Below are positions 23,995 through 38,050 of a stretch of DNA of 64,000 bases, piece after piece. How positions within the stretch are numbered: the stretch's first letter is position 1; the number at the start of each line of letters is the position of its first letter. The stretch is taken from the NCBI GenBank assembly GCA_964036665.1, contig OZ038528.1, positions 15,236,245 to 15,300,244 of the forward strand. The letters run 5' to 3'. The stretch comes from Gordius sp. MW1. Lineage: Eukaryota; Nematomorpha; Gordioida; Gordea; Gordiidae. The notes beneath the pieces were generated by a model. That model saw only the letters and a program-made list of their open reading frames with translations, was not told the origin of the DNA and searched no databases. A program made the position numbers and the translations under genes.

Positions 23995-24355
23995 ATGCCC
24001 CCTAAACCGAGTGGAAAAGCCGTGAAAAAGACGAGCAAGCCGAAGACAACTAAAACCGACAAGAAAAGGAAGAAATCGAGAAGAGAATCCTACGGTCATT
24101 TACAAAGTTTTGAAGCAGGTCCACCCCGACACCGGTATCTCGAGCAAGGCGATGTCTATCATGAACTCCTTCGTGAACGATCTGTTCGAGAGGATAGCTG
24201 CCGAAGCGTCTCGTTTGGCTCACTACAACAAAAGGTCCACCATCTCGAGTCGAGAAATACAAACTGCAGTCAGGTTGTTGTTGCCGGGAGAATTGGCTAA
24301 ACATGCCGTCAGCGAAGGCACCAAAGCTGTCACCAAATATACCAGTTCGAAATGA
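23995..24355 (+). pseudogene. H2B: Histone H2B, frameshifted, U4
   Basis: This copy matches the other H2B genes except for a 5 bp deletion right after codon 34 (Gly34): TACGGT continues directly with CATTTAC. Translation leaves the H2B frame there, loses the whole histone fold and would stop after 101 codons. The remainder, from Lys42 to the stop, is still open in the correct frame and shows no further damage, so the break is recent. Promoter and stem-loop (24389-24404) remain. U5, which shares the triplicated spacer, has an intact H2B. Confidence 0.93.
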
Positions 24356-24388
24356 AAAGCTTCGCTCCTAGCTAAACCAACACCCAAC

Positions 24389-24404
24389 AGCCCTTTTCAG
24401 GGCT
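24389..24404 (+). terminator. Histone 3' stem-loop, H2B pseudogene U4
   Basis: AGCCCT-TTTC-AGGGCT, intact. Confidence 0.9.
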
Positions 24405-24538
24405 ACCCAAACTATACAGAAGAAATTAGTGTAACTTTATGTCATACCCACCTTGAATAAATTCTTATAATTAACATTATTTGCTATGCATTTGAATACA
24501 TCAGTTATAAATCTATTAGTAACATTAACGATAAGTAA

Positions 24539-27500
24539 AATTTTAAATGTTTAATTCATAATTCTTCAAATGAATTCTAATCAAAACTTAATTGACAACA
24601 CTGATGATAATGGGGCTCATGATGACCCCAAACATTCAATAGTCATGACTTGGTTGTTTTATAATATAAACTTTTCTAAATTTGGTTAATAATTTTGCAT
24701 CCATAATAAGTGCAGAATTATACCCTATTGCCAGATATGGCTTCTAAAAAATTTTTCAATGGCATGATTTGAAAGGTAAGTTGTTATAGGTCCTATAAGG
24801 AAATTTTGAACAAATGGACTTGACCAAACTTTAGGGCTTTTTGGCCCTTTATTTCAAGACAAAAAATCTATAGTAAAAATATCAAAATCAAATTTTACAG
24901 ATCTATGGAGATAGAAAATTTAGTTTTCTCAAATCAAATTATTATGGATTAAAAAGAAAAAGTTTACATTGAGTAACTTTGTGAATTGATTTTGGTAATA
25001 TAAGCTCTAATTTCATGATTTGTAAATTCCTGGCTTCAATAATTTATACTAAATTGTAAAAACTCCATATGCCAATTTTTAATGTTTATTTATTCAGGAC
25101 CACTTGGTAACAAATAGGTTTAGAATGGTGTTTAAACATATATTAATGAATAAAAATTTCATGTTGTGGAAGGTGAGGTGGGTCCTGCCCCGGGCATATA
25201 AAACTATTGTATTTTTAAACTGTTTGATAAAATCAAGCCATATTTTGCAGAGATGTTCTACGATAAATTTTATTGAGCTACGGATAAATGAAACTAACTT
25301 TGTACAGTATTTTTAACCACCTAACGTACAGGGTGTTAAAATGAATGAGGATAAAAAATTTTAGTGCAATTGAATGTTTGGCAAAATTTTTAATGTCCCT
25401 AAAATGGAGGTAAATGAAAATTTTAGATTTGTTAAAAATGATAAAATTTAAATCTTAGACATTGAATACCCAATATCAATAGATAGTTATGCACCAGTTG
25501 GTTATTTTTACAGATGTGTTTATTTTTAATACAATTTTATTAAGTGTCAATAAAATAGTTATATAAGTTGCTGTCTTATTTTCTGTTTTTATTAAAGTGA
25601 GTGTTTAAGAAATTGATACTTTGCTCAGTTTACTTTACTTACTAAATTGTATAACTGGAAAAAGCTATTATTTTTCATTACAAATTAAGACATGAGTGAC
25701 CTTAGAACAACTAATTCAAAATTATGTATATTAAATATAAGTAGCTGTTTCTTCGATAAAGTATGGGTGGCCCTGAAAAGAATTTTAAATGTTTAATTCA
25801 TAATTCTTCAAATGAATTTTAATCAAAACTTAATTGACAACACTGATGATAATGGGGCTCATGATGACCCCAAACATTCAATAGTCATGACTTGGTTGTT
25901 TTATAATATAAACTTTTCTAAATTTGGTTAATAATTTTGCATCCATAATAAGTGCAGAATTATACCCTATTGCCAGATATGGCTTCTAAAAAATTTTTCA
26001 ATGGCATGATTTGAAAGGTAAGTTGTTATAGGTCCTATAAGGAAATTTTGAACAAATGGACTTGACCAAACTTTAGGGCTTTTTGGCCCTTTATTTCAAG
26101 ACAAAAAATCTATAGTAAAAATATCAAAATCAAATTTTACAGATCTATGGAGATAGAAAATTTAGTTTTCTCAAATTCAAATTATTATGGATTAAAAAGA
26201 AAAAGTTTACATTGAGTAACTTTGTGAATTGATTTTGGTAATATAAGCTCTAATTTCATGATTTGTAAATTCCTGGCTTCAATAATTTATACTAAATTGT
26301 AAAAACTCCATATGCCAATTTTTAATGTTTATTTATTCAGGACCACTTGGTAACAAATAGGTTTAGAATGGTGTTTAAACATATATTAATGAATAAAAAT
26401 TTCATGTTGTGGAAGGTGAGGTGGGTCCTGCCCCGGGCATATAAAACTATTGTATTTTTAAACTGTTTGATAAAATCATGCCATATTTTGCAGAGATGTT
26501 CTACGATAAATTTTATTGAGCTACGGATAAATGAAACTAACTTTGTACAGTATTTTTAACCACCTAACGTACAGGGTGTTAAAATGAATGAGGATAAAAA
26601 ATTTTAGTGCAATTGAATGTTTGGCAAAATTTTTAATGTCCCTAAAATGGAGGTAAATGAAAATTTTAGATTTGTTAAAAATGATAAAATTTAAATCTTA
26701 GACATTGAATACCCAATATCAATAGATAGTTATGCACCAGTTGGTTATTTTTACAGATGTGTTTATTTTTAATACAATTTTATTAAGTGTCAATAAAATA
26801 GTTATATAAGTTGCTGTCTTATTTTCTGTTTTTATTAAAGTGAGTGTTTAAGAAATTGATACTTTGCTCAGTTTACTTTACTTACTAAATTGTATAACTG
26901 GAAAAAGCTATTATTTTTCATTACAAATTAAGACATGAGTGACCTTAGAACAACTAATTCAAAATTATGTATATTAAATATAAGTAGCTGTTTCTTCGAT
27001 AAAGTATGGGTGGCCCTGAAAAGAATTTTAAATGTTTAATTCATAATTCTTCAAATGAATTTTAATCAAAACTTAATTGACAACACTGATGATAATGGGG
27101 CTCATGATGACCCCAAACATTCAATAGTCATGACTTGGTTGTTTTATAATATAAACTTTTCTAAATTTGGTTAATAATTTTGCATCCATAATAAGTGCAG
27201 AATTATACCCTATTGCCAGATATGGCTTCTAAAAAATTTTTCAATGGCATGATTTGAAAGGTAAGTTGTTATAGGTCCTATAAGGAAATTTTGAACAAAT
27301 GGACTTGACCAAACTTTAGGGCTTTTTGGCCCTTTATTTCAAGACAAAAAATCTATAGTAAAAATATCAAAATCAAATTTTACAGATCTATGGAGATAGA
27401 AAATTTAGTTTTCTCAAATTCAAATTATTATGGATTAAAAAGAAAAAGTTTACATTGAGTAACTTTGTGAATTGATTTTGGTAATATAAGCTCTAATTTC

Positions 27501-28266
27501 ATGATTTGTAAATTCCTGGCTTCAATAATTTATACTAAATTGTAAAAACTCCATATGCCAATTTTTAATGTTTATTTATTCAGGACCACTTGGTAACAAA
27601 TAGGTTTAGAATGGTGTTTAAACATATATTAATGAATAAAAATTTCATGTTGTGGAAGGTGAGGTGGGTCCTGCCCCGGGCATATAAAACTATTGTATTT
27701 TTAAACTGTTTGATAAAATCAAGCCATATTTTGCAGAGATGTTCTACGATAAATTTTATTGAGCTACGGATAAATGAAACTAACTTTGTACAGTATTTTT
27801 AACCACCTAACGTACAGGGTGTTAAAATGAATGAGGATAAAAAATTTTAGTGCAATTGAATGTTTGGCAAAATTTTTAATGTCCCTAAAATGGAGGTAAA
27901 TGAAAATTTTAGATTTGTTAAAAATGATAAAATTTAAATCTTAGACATTGAATACCCAATATCAATAGATAGTTATGCACCAGTTGGTTATTTTTACAGA
28001 TGTGTTTATTTTTAATACAATTTTATTAAGTGTCAATAAAATAGTTATATAAGTTGCTGTCTTATTTTCTGTTTTTATTAAAGTGAGTGTTTAAGAAATT
28101 GATACTTTGCTCAGTTTACTTTACTTACTAAATTGTATAACTGGAAAAAGCTATTATTTTTCATTACAAATTAAGACATGAGTGACCTTAGAACAACTAA
28201 TTCAAAATTATGTATATTAAATATAAGTAGCTGTTTCTTCGATAAAGTATGGGTGGCCCTGAAAAG
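24539..28266 (+). repeat. Triplicated H2B-H2A spacer, U4
   Basis: Three copies in tandem: 24539-25780 (1,242 bp), 25781-27023 and 27024-28266 (1,243 bp each). Each begins AATTTTAAATGTTTAATTC and ends GGCCCTGAAAAG, which is the first 12 of the 16 bases of the H2A stem-loop. Only the last copy runs into the complete stem-loop and H2A gene. A single variant marks copy 2 (TCATGCC where copies 1 and 3 have TCAAGCC). The 70-codon frame in each copy is not supported as a gene. Confidence 0.95.
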
Positions 28267-28270
28267 GGCC
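28255..28270 (-). terminator. Histone 3' stem-loop, H2A U4
   Basis: Minus-strand GGCCCT-TTTC-AGGGCC, complete. The triplication boundary falls inside this hairpin, after 28266. Confidence 0.92.
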
Positions 28271-28296
28271 GTTGGGTGTTGTTGGAGAGTAAGCTA

Positions 28297-28671
28297 CTAG
28301 GCTTTGGTCTCGGATTTCTTGGGCAGGAGAATGCTTTGAATGTTGGGTAAAACGCCACCTTGAGCGATGGTAACGCCCGAGAGCAATTTATTCAACTCCT
28401 CATCGTTCCTGATAGCTAACTGTAAATGACGAGGAATGATCCTGGTCTTTTTGTTGTCACGAGCCGCGTTGCCAGCTAACTCTAATACTTCGGCGGCGAG
28501 GTATTCCATCACGGCAGCTAAATAGACGGGAGCCCCAGCTCCGACACGGCTAGCGTAGTTGCCCTTCCTCAGTAGACGGTGAATACGACCGACGGGAAAT
28601 TGGAGGCCAGCGCGACTGGAACGACTCTTTGCCTTCCCCTTTATTTTACCACCTTTACCACGGCCAGTCAT
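28297..28671 (-). CDS. H2A: Histone H2A, U4
   Basis: 124-residue H2A identical in protein to U1. Its distance to H2B is 2.5 kb larger than in U1 because of the spacer triplication. Confidence 0.97.
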   Translation of the reverse strand: MTGRGKGGKIKGKAKSRSSRAGLQFPVGRIHRLLRKGNYASRVGAGAPVYLAAVMEYLAAEVLELAGNAARDNKKTRIIPRHLQLAIRNDEELNKLLSGVTIAQGGVLPNIQSILLPKKSETKA

Positions 28672-29214
<543 letters not shown>

Positions 29215-29248
29215 ACATTTCCCACCTTCCCAAAAACTAACACCCAAC

Positions 29249-29264
29249 AGCCCTTTTCAGGGCT
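29249..29264 (+). terminator. Histone 3' stem-loop, H4 U4
   Basis: AGCCCT-TTTC-AGGGCT, as in U1. Confidence 0.92.
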
Positions 29265-30383
29265 ACCCCATATTATATCGAAGAAATTAGCACATACCTT
29301 TAATTTATTACATTATATTTGGTGGAATAAACATGGTAGCAATTAATATCATATTAAAGGTCTAATGTCACGTCATTGTTGCGCAAAGTTAATTGATTTA
29401 AATTCTAAACGCTTAACAGTTTTTATTCTCTTTTTCTAGTTAAATAAGTGAAATAGTTCCGCTAATTAGATAATAATAATAACTGAATAGTCCATGAGTA
29501 ATTCAAAACCAAGGTTATAAAACCCGAATTCCACTTTAATATTACAATTTACACCAGCTTCACGTAAGTTGCCTTAGTGATGACCATTTTAATCACGTTT
29601 TTAAAACTTTCTACTATCACGTTTTATAAAAAAATTATTCATACACCTTTCTCATAAAAAGGAATGTTTTAAATAAATAGGTGAATTTGTGTTTGAGCAT
29701 GTAAGCAGAGTTGAATTAGGTTTTCTAAATCCATAAACATTTCGAGAGATTATCATTTGGCCCCTCCATAAATCCTTATTGCTCCCCTCTAATTCCAATG
29801 CTGGATACGCCCATGTTTACAAACTCTAAAAAATAAGATGTTTTAAGCCTTATCTATATTGTGAAAATTTTAAGCCATATTCGCGCTGTCTCACACTTTT
29901 TTCTTGAAAATAGATTAATTTTATTCAAAGTTATTTGTTATAATTTTGACACAAAATACTCCATTTTGGATAAATAAGGGTTTATTTAATATCTTTTAAG
30001 GAGATGTTTAACCTGTACGTAATGTGATTAGATCCTTCCAGACACCCCTTAATGAATGCACATTTTTAAATATATCAAAAATTTAGGCATCTCCTTGAAT
30101 GTGACAAACTTAAAAACAACGCCTAGTGAGAAGTATTCCCATTAAATTATTTTTAGACTTTTTGTTAGTCTTTAAAGATAGTTGCAATGCTTCACAACAA
30201 ATATTAAACATTTTTTTTTCAATTAAGCTTCTTTATACTGTAATCTTTTGACGCCGACGGTCTTATAACATTTTTTGGTAAATTTTATTTAATTATTATA
30301 TTCGCTACTTCGATAATTTAAGCTATATTTTTATAGGGTTAGAGATTTTATTGTTCCATAGGTTGATCTGGAAGGTTTACAAA

Positions 30384-30805
30384 CATGGCCGTAGCCATGG
30401 GGGGCAGTTTTATTAAAATTAAGGCTAAAATTTGGAAAATTATCAATTTAACCCTAACCCTATTTGATTATCGCCCCCCTCTAATTACAATCCTGGCTAC
30501 CACCATGTTTACAAACTAAAAAAATAAGATGAAAATTAGAAGCCATATTCACCTTGTCTCACACGACAAATTTGAAAAACTCTATCGAAAAATATAACCA
30601 ATATGACGCAGAGTGATATCACGGCGACATTTTGTCATCAAGCATGGGCGTAGCCACGGGGGGGCGGCCGCTCCCCACTAGCAAAAAAAAATTTAATGCA
30701 AAAACCCTTTAAATCAAAAAAAAATTATGTTTTGCCCCCCCCCCCCTAATTGGACTTTTAAATGTTTCGCCCCCCCCCCTAATCCAAAACCTGGCTACGC
30801 CCATG
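30384..30805. mobile_element. MITE-1 and MITE-2 pair, U4
   Basis: MITE-1 at 30384-30507 and MITE-2 at 30643-30805, orthologous to U1. Confidence 0.7.
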
Positions 30806-32596
30806 TCATCAAGGCTCTTTTATTGTTACATAATCAGCTCTTACAAACCTTATTTTGTCACATATATGTAGTGGATTATCATCATTATTTATTGATATTT
30901 GTAATAATTTTGATATGAAGTTCCCACTTTAAATGGGTTAATGTAAAAAATTTTTAGAAGATGTTTAACCTAGTACGTTATGTGTATAGATCTTTCCAGA
31001 CATGCCTTAGTGCACGCCCATTTTTATATATATCATCTAAATCTATAAACCAATTAATTCATTTGAGTTTTGACTCAAAAATATAGGCATCTTCTTAGAT
31101 GTTGATTACTTAAAAACGCCAAAAGTAGCCGTCACTAAATTATTTATTATTAATTAAAATAGACTATCTCAAATAACCATCGCGAAATATGTTTCTTATA
31201 ATCATAGCTTTTGACACCGACAACCTTTCTTACAAATGTATACGGCAAATTTTTTTTAATTCATGCTTCAATTATAAATGGTAAAAAATTTTATTGTTCC
31301 AATGGACTCAAAACACTAATAAATATGAAAGCACGAGTTCTTTCGGGGTATTTATAAAATAATAGTTAAATTAAACTCCCGGTGTTTAGAGCAAAATTTG
31401 ACACTATTTTAGATCAGAAACTAGGTGTTCACCCAACATTAGTTTAGGATCAATTTTTTCGCAGCGCAGTGTAAAAATGCTAATTCATCGTTAGATGAAA
31501 TAATCTCGAGGAAACGTATATTTGGTCATATACTACATGATTAATTCAAGATTCTGTTAACATTTCTTCAAAAAAGTTCCTATCTTTTCATGAAGACTTC
31601 CTATTATCAAAAGTATGAATTCAAAAATTAAACCGCTATCGTTACACACTCATCATAAATATTTACCATTTAACAAAATAATTTACAAAATTATATATTT
31701 TGAAAATTTTGATTATATCGATTAATTTTATTAGTTTGGTATATAACCATTCGTATCGCGCCAAGCATTATAATGCAAACATTATTATTACTTTCCAAAA
31801 AATCTTAGTTATTTAACGGATTATTTACAATTTGACCTGACCCCTAATAAAATTATTATTTAATCCAAACTCATTGCGAATATACATGTAAAGGTATTTT
31901 TGATCCAAAAAATTCAAATCTAATTATTTTATTTGATCCGATTAAATAAACAGACTTGACCCTTGAGAATGTGATTATTTTATCCAAATTCAGCGAATTT
32001 ACAAAAACGTGGTCCTAGCCCCCATGGCTCGGACAAGAATTAAATAATTAGTAGGGTCTCGGGCAGGCAATCCTAACCAACAAACCTTATAAATAGTGTT
32101 TAGATCATATAGCTTTCAACTTAAACCGTTCCTTTCTTTCGTTAATAATTTTGCTTAAATAGTACAAATAATGTTCTCATTTATTTTAAAAATAATCAGC
32201 TAGAAAAGCCTAAAATTATTATAAGTAATACAAAAAACATTTACAACTATTATGCAACATTAACTAAAAATGTGTGATTTTAGTTAAATTATTACCAAAA
32301 AAATAATTAAATAACATGTAGTGATTCTTTAATTTTCAATCACATTCTCCTCGTTTTGAAGTAAAAATCATTTAATCATGAAATTTAATTCTAATTTTGA
32401 TGTAAACTAAATTTTGAATGTAAAATTTGCATTAAGGTTCAAAATTAGGCCCAATTTAATAAAAATGCGGAGTTAAAAAATTATTCCGGACTTTAACGAC
32501 CTTAGCCAAATGTTTTTTTTGGTGAGGGAAACAGTATTGCCCATCGTGCAAGACGTCGGCATTATTATTATTTGTTGCCTCCATTATTTATGTGTA

Positions 32597-32779
32597 CGGT
32601 AACGCTTTTATCCTTCCGCGCTCGCAAGTGTTATTTAAGCGCAATTGCGCTTACTTTACCCCCTTTCTATTGGTTGAATGTTATTCTCGTTGTTAAATTG
32701 ACGATTAAATATATATAAAATTTAGAACCCGCGTCCACCGCCATTTTAATTTTATTCCTAATTTAATTCACCCAACGAA
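32597..32779 (+). promoter_or_regulatory. H2B promoter, U5
   Basis: Palindrome at 32636-32653, inverted CCAAT and TATA box as in U1, with the U4-type variant TTTTATCCTTCCG. Confidence 0.7.
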
Positions 32780-33145
32780 ATGCCCCCTAAACCGAGTGGA
32801 AAAGCCGTGAAAAAGACGAGCAAGCCGAAGACAACTAAAACCGACAAGAAAAGGAAGAAATCGAGAAGAGAATCCTACGGTATCTACATTTACAAAGTTT
32901 TGAAGCAGGTCCACCCCGACACCGGTATCTCGAGCAAGGCGATGTCTATCATGAACTCCTTCGTGAACGATCTGTTCGAGAGGATAGCTGCCGAAGCGTC
33001 TCGTTTGGCTCACTACAACAAAAGGTCCACCATCTCGAGTCGAGAAATACAAACTGCAGTCAGGTTGTTGTTGCCGGGAGAATTGGCTAAACATGCCGTC
33101 AGCGAAGGCACCAAAGCTGTCACCAAATATACCAGTTCGAAATGA
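32780..33145 (+). CDS. H2B: Histone H2B, U5
   Basis: 121-residue H2B, identical in protein to U1. It is intact, unlike the copy in the closely related U4. Confidence 0.98.
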   Translation: MPPKPSGKAVKKTSKPKTTKTDKKRKKSRRESYGIYIYKVLKQVHPDTGISSKAMSIMNSFVNDLFERIAAEASRLAHYNKRSTISSREIQTAVRLLLPGELAKHAVSEGTKAVTKYTSSK

Positions 33146-33178
33146 AAAGCTTCGCTCCTAGCTAAACCAACACCCAAC

Positions 33179-33194
33179 AGCCCTTTTCAGGGCT
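33179..33194 (+). terminator. Histone 3' stem-loop, H2B U5
   Basis: AGCCCT-TTTC-AGGGCT, as in U1. Confidence 0.92.
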
Positions 33195-33328
33195 ACCCAA
33201 ACTATACAGAAGAAATTAGTGTAACTTTATGTCATACCCACCTTGAATAAATTCTTATAATTAACATTATTTGCTATGCATTTGAATACATCAGTTATAA
33301 ATCTATTAGTAACATTAACGATAAGTAA

Positions 33329-36300
33329 AATTTTAAATGTTTAATTCATAATTCTTCAAATGAATTCTAATCAAAACTTAATTGACAACACTGATGATAA
33401 TGGGGCTCATGATGACCCCAAACATTCAATAGTCATGACTTGGTTGTTTTATAATATAAACTTTTCTAAATTTGGTTAATAATTTTGCATCCATAATAAG
33501 TGCAGAATTATACCCTATTGCCAGATATGGCTTCTAAAAAATTTTTCAATGGCATGATTTGAAAGGTAAGTTGTTATAGGTCCTATAAGGAAATTTTGAA
33601 CAAATGGACTTGACCAAACTTTAGGGCTTTTTGGCCCTTTATTTCAAGACAAAAAATCTATAGTAAAAATATCAAAATCAAATTTTACAGATCTATGGAG
33701 ATAGAAAATTTAGTTTTCTCAAATTCAAATTATTATGGATTAAAAAGAAAAAGTTTACATTGAGTAACTTTGTGAATTGATTTTGGTAATATAAGCTCTA
33801 ATTTCATGATTTGTAAATTCCTGGCTTCAATAATTTATACTAAATTGTAAAAACTCCATATGCCAATTTTTAATGTTTATTTATTCAGGACCACTTGGTA
33901 ACAAATAGGTTTAGAATGGTGTTTAAACATATATTAATGAATAAAAATTTCATGTTGTGGAAGGTGAGGTGGGTCCTGCCCCGGGCATATAAAACTATTG
34001 TATTTTTAAACTGTTTGATAAAATCAAGCCATATTTTGCAGAGATGTTCTACGATAAATTTTATTGAGCTACGGATAAATGAAACTAACTTTGTACAGTA
34101 TTTTTAACCACCTAACGTACAGGGTGTTAAAATGAATGAGGATAAAAAATTTTAGTGCAATTGAATGTTTGGCAAAATTTTTAATGTCCCTAAAATGGAG
34201 GTAAATGAAAATTTTAGATTTGTTAAAAATGATAAAATTTAAATCTTAGACATTGAATACCCAATATCAATAGATAGTTATGCACCAGTTGGTTATTTTT
34301 ACAGATGTGTTTATTTTTAATACAATTTTATTAAGTGTCAATAAAATAGTTATATAAGTTGCTGTCTTATTTTCTGTTTTTATTAAAGTGAGTGTTTAAG
34401 AAATTGATACTTTGCTCAGTTTACTTTACTTACTAAATTGTATAACTGGAAAAAGCTATTATTTTTCATTACAAATTAAGACATGAGTGACCTTAGAACA
34501 ACTAATTCAAAATTATGTATATTAAATATAAGTAGCTGTTTCTTCGATAAAGTATGGGTGGCCCTGAAAAGAATTTTAAATGTTTAATTCATAATTCTTC
34601 AAATGAATTTTAATCAAAACTTAATTGACAACACTGATGATAATGGGGCTCATGATGACCCCAAACATTCAATAGTCATGACTTGGTTGTTTTATAATAT
34701 AAACTTTTCTAAATTTGGTTAATAATTTTGCATCCATAATAAGTGCAGAATTATACCCTATTGCCAGATATGGCTTCTAAAAAATTTTTCAATGGCATGA
34801 TTTGAAAGGTAAGTTGTTATAGGTCCTATAAGGAAATTTTGAACAAATGGACTTGACCAAACTTTAGGGCTTTTTGGCCCTTTATTTCAAGACAAAAAAT
34901 CTATAGTAAAAATATCAAAATCAAATTTTACAGATCTATGGAGATAGAAAATTTAGTTTTCTCAAATTCAAATTATTATGGATTAAAAAGAAAAAGTTTA
35001 CATTGAGTAACTTTGTGAATTGATTTTGGTAATATAAGCTCTAATTTCATGATTTGTAAATTCCTGGCTTCAATAATTTATACTAAATTGTAAAAACTCC
35101 ATATGCCAATTTTTAATGTTTATTTATTCAGGACCACTTGGTAACAAATAGGTTTAGAATGGTGTTTAAACATATATTAATGAATAAAAATTTCATGTTG
35201 TGGAAGGTGAGGTGGGTCCTGCCCCGGGCATATAAAACTATTGTATTTTTAAACTGTTTGATAAAATCATGCCATATTTTGCAGAGATGTTCTACGATAA
35301 ATTTTATTGAGCTACGGATAAATGAAACTAACTTTGTACAGTATTTTTAACCACCTAACGTACAGGGTGTTAAAATGAATGAGGATAAAAAATTTTAGTG
35401 CAATTGAATGTTTGGCAAAATTTTTAATGTCCCTAAAATGGAGGTAAATGAAAATTTTAGATTTGTTAAAAATGATAAAATTTAAATCTTAGACATTGAA
35501 TACCCAATATCAATAGATAGTTATGCACCAGTTGGTTATTTTTACAGATGTGTTTATTTTTAATACAATTTTATTAAGTGTCAATAAAATAGTTATATAA
35601 GTTGCTGTCTTATTTTCTGTTTTTATTAAAGTGAGTGTTTAAGAAATTGATACTTTGCTCAGTTTACTTTACTTACTAAATTGTATAACTGGAAAAAGCT
35701 ATTATTTTTCATTACAAATTAAGACATGAGTGACCTTAGAACAACTAATTCAAAATTATGTATATTAAATATAAGTAGCTGTTTCTTCGATAAAGTATGG
35801 GTGGCCCTGAAAAGAATTTTAAATGTTTAATTCATAATTCTTCAAATGAATTTTAATCAAAACTTAATTGACAACACTGATGATAATGGGGCTCATGATG
35901 ACCCCAAACATTCAATAGTCATGACTTGGTTGTTTTATAATATAAACTTTTCTAAATTTGGTTAATAATTTTGCATCCATAATAAGTGCAGAATTATACC
36001 CTATTGCCAGATATGGCTTCTAAAAAATTTTTCAATGGCATGATTTGAAAGGTAAGTTGTTATAGGTCCTATAAGGAAATTTTGAACAAATGGACTTGAC
36101 CAAACTTTAGGGCTTTTTGGCCCTTTATTTCAAGACAAAAAATCTATAGTAAAAATATCAAAATCAAATTTTACAGATCTATGGAGATAGAAAATTTAGT
36201 TTTCTCAAATTCAAATTATTATGGATTAAAAAGAAAAAGTTTACATTGAGTAACTTTGTGAATTGATTTTGGTAATATAAGCTCTAATTTCATGATTTGT

Positions 36301-37052
36301 AAATTCCTGGCTTCAATAATTTATACTAAATTGTAAAAACTCCATATGCCAATTTTTAATGTTTATTTATTCAGGACCACTTGGTAACAAATAGGTTTAG
36401 AATGGTGTTTAAACATATATTAATGAATAAAAATTTCATGTTGTGGAAGGTGAGGTGGGTCCTGCCCCGGGCATATAAAACTATTGTATTTTTAAACTGT
36501 TTGATAAAATCATGCCATATTTTGCAGAGATGTTCTACGATAAATTTTATTGAGCTACGGATAAATGAAACTAACTTTGTACAGTATTTTTAACCACCTA
36601 ACGTACAGGGTGTTAAAATGAATGAGGATAAAAAATTTTAGTGCAATTGAATGTTTGGCAAAATTTTTAATGTCCCTAAAATGGAGGTAAATGAAAATTT
36701 TAGATTTGTTAAAAATGATAAAATTTAAATCTTAGACATTGAATACCCAATATCAATAGATAGTTATGCACCAGTTGGTTATTTTATGTGTTTATTTTTA
36801 ATACAATTTTATTAAGTGTCAATAAAATAGTTATATAAGTTGCTGTCTTATTTTCTGTTTTTATTAAAGTGAGTGTTTAAGAAATTGATACTTTGCTCAG
36901 TTTACTTTACTTACTAAATTGTATAACTGGAAAAAGCTATTATTTTTCATTACAAATTAAGACATGAGTGACCTTAGAACAACTAATTCAAAATTATGTA
37001 TATTAAATATAAGTAGCTGTTTCTTCGATAAAGTATGGGTGGCCCTGAAAAG
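33329..37052 (+). repeat. Triplicated H2B-H2A spacer, U5
   Basis: Copies at 33329-34571, 34572-35814 (1,243 bp each) and 35815-37052 (1,238 bp, with a 5 bp deletion near 36785). The junction inside the H2A stem-loop is the same as in U4. Copies 2 and 3 carry the TCATGCC variant and copy 1 does not, whereas in U4 only the middle copy has it. Confidence 0.95.
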
Positions 37053-37056
37053 GGCC
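37041..37056 (-). terminator. Histone 3' stem-loop, H2A U5
   Basis: Complete minus-strand hairpin GGCCCT-TTTC-AGGGCC. Confidence 0.92.
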
Positions 37057-37082
37057 GTTGGGTGTTGTTGGAGAGTAAGCTA

Positions 37083-37457
37083 CTAGGCTTTGGTCTCGGA
37101 TTTCTTGGGCAGGAGAATGCTTTGAATGTTGGGTAAAACGCCACCTTGAGCGATGGTAACGCCCGAGAGCAATTTATTCAACTCCTCATCGTTCCTGATA
37201 GCTAACTGTAAATGACGAGGAATGATCCTGGTCTTTTTGTTGTCACGAGCCGCGTTGCCAGCTAACTCTAATACTTCGGCGGCGAGGTATTCCATCACGG
37301 CAGCTAAATAGACGGGAGCCCCAGCTCCGACACGGCTAGCGTAGTTGCCCTTCCTCAGTAGACGGTGAATACGACCGACGGGAAATTGGAGGCCAGCGCG
37401 ACTGGAACGACTCTTTGCCTTCCCCTTTATTTTACCACCTTTACCACGGCCAGTCAT
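37083..37457 (-). CDS. H2A: Histone H2A, U5
   Basis: 124-residue H2A, identical in protein to U1. Confidence 0.97.
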   Translation of the reverse strand: MTGRGKGGKIKGKAKSRSSRAGLQFPVGRIHRLLRKGNYASRVGAGAPVYLAAVMEYLAAEVLELAGNAARDNKKTRIIPRHLQLAIRNDEELNKLLSGVTIAQGGVLPNIQSILLPKKSETKA

Positions 37458-38000
<543 letters not shown>

Positions 38001-38034
38001 ACATTTCCCACCTTCCCAAAAACTAACACCCAAC

Positions 38035-38050
38035 AGCCCTTTTCAGGGCT
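38035..38050 (+). terminator. Histone 3' stem-loop, H4 U5
   Basis: AGCCCT-TTTC-AGGGCT, as in U1. Confidence 0.92.

Noticed and set aside
25104-25316. 70-codon frame repeated in every triplicated spacer copy of U4 and U5
   Set aside because: The equivalent frame is closed by TAG in U1-U3 and broken by a 2 bp deletion in U6. Its repetition reflects DNA duplication, not coding constraint.
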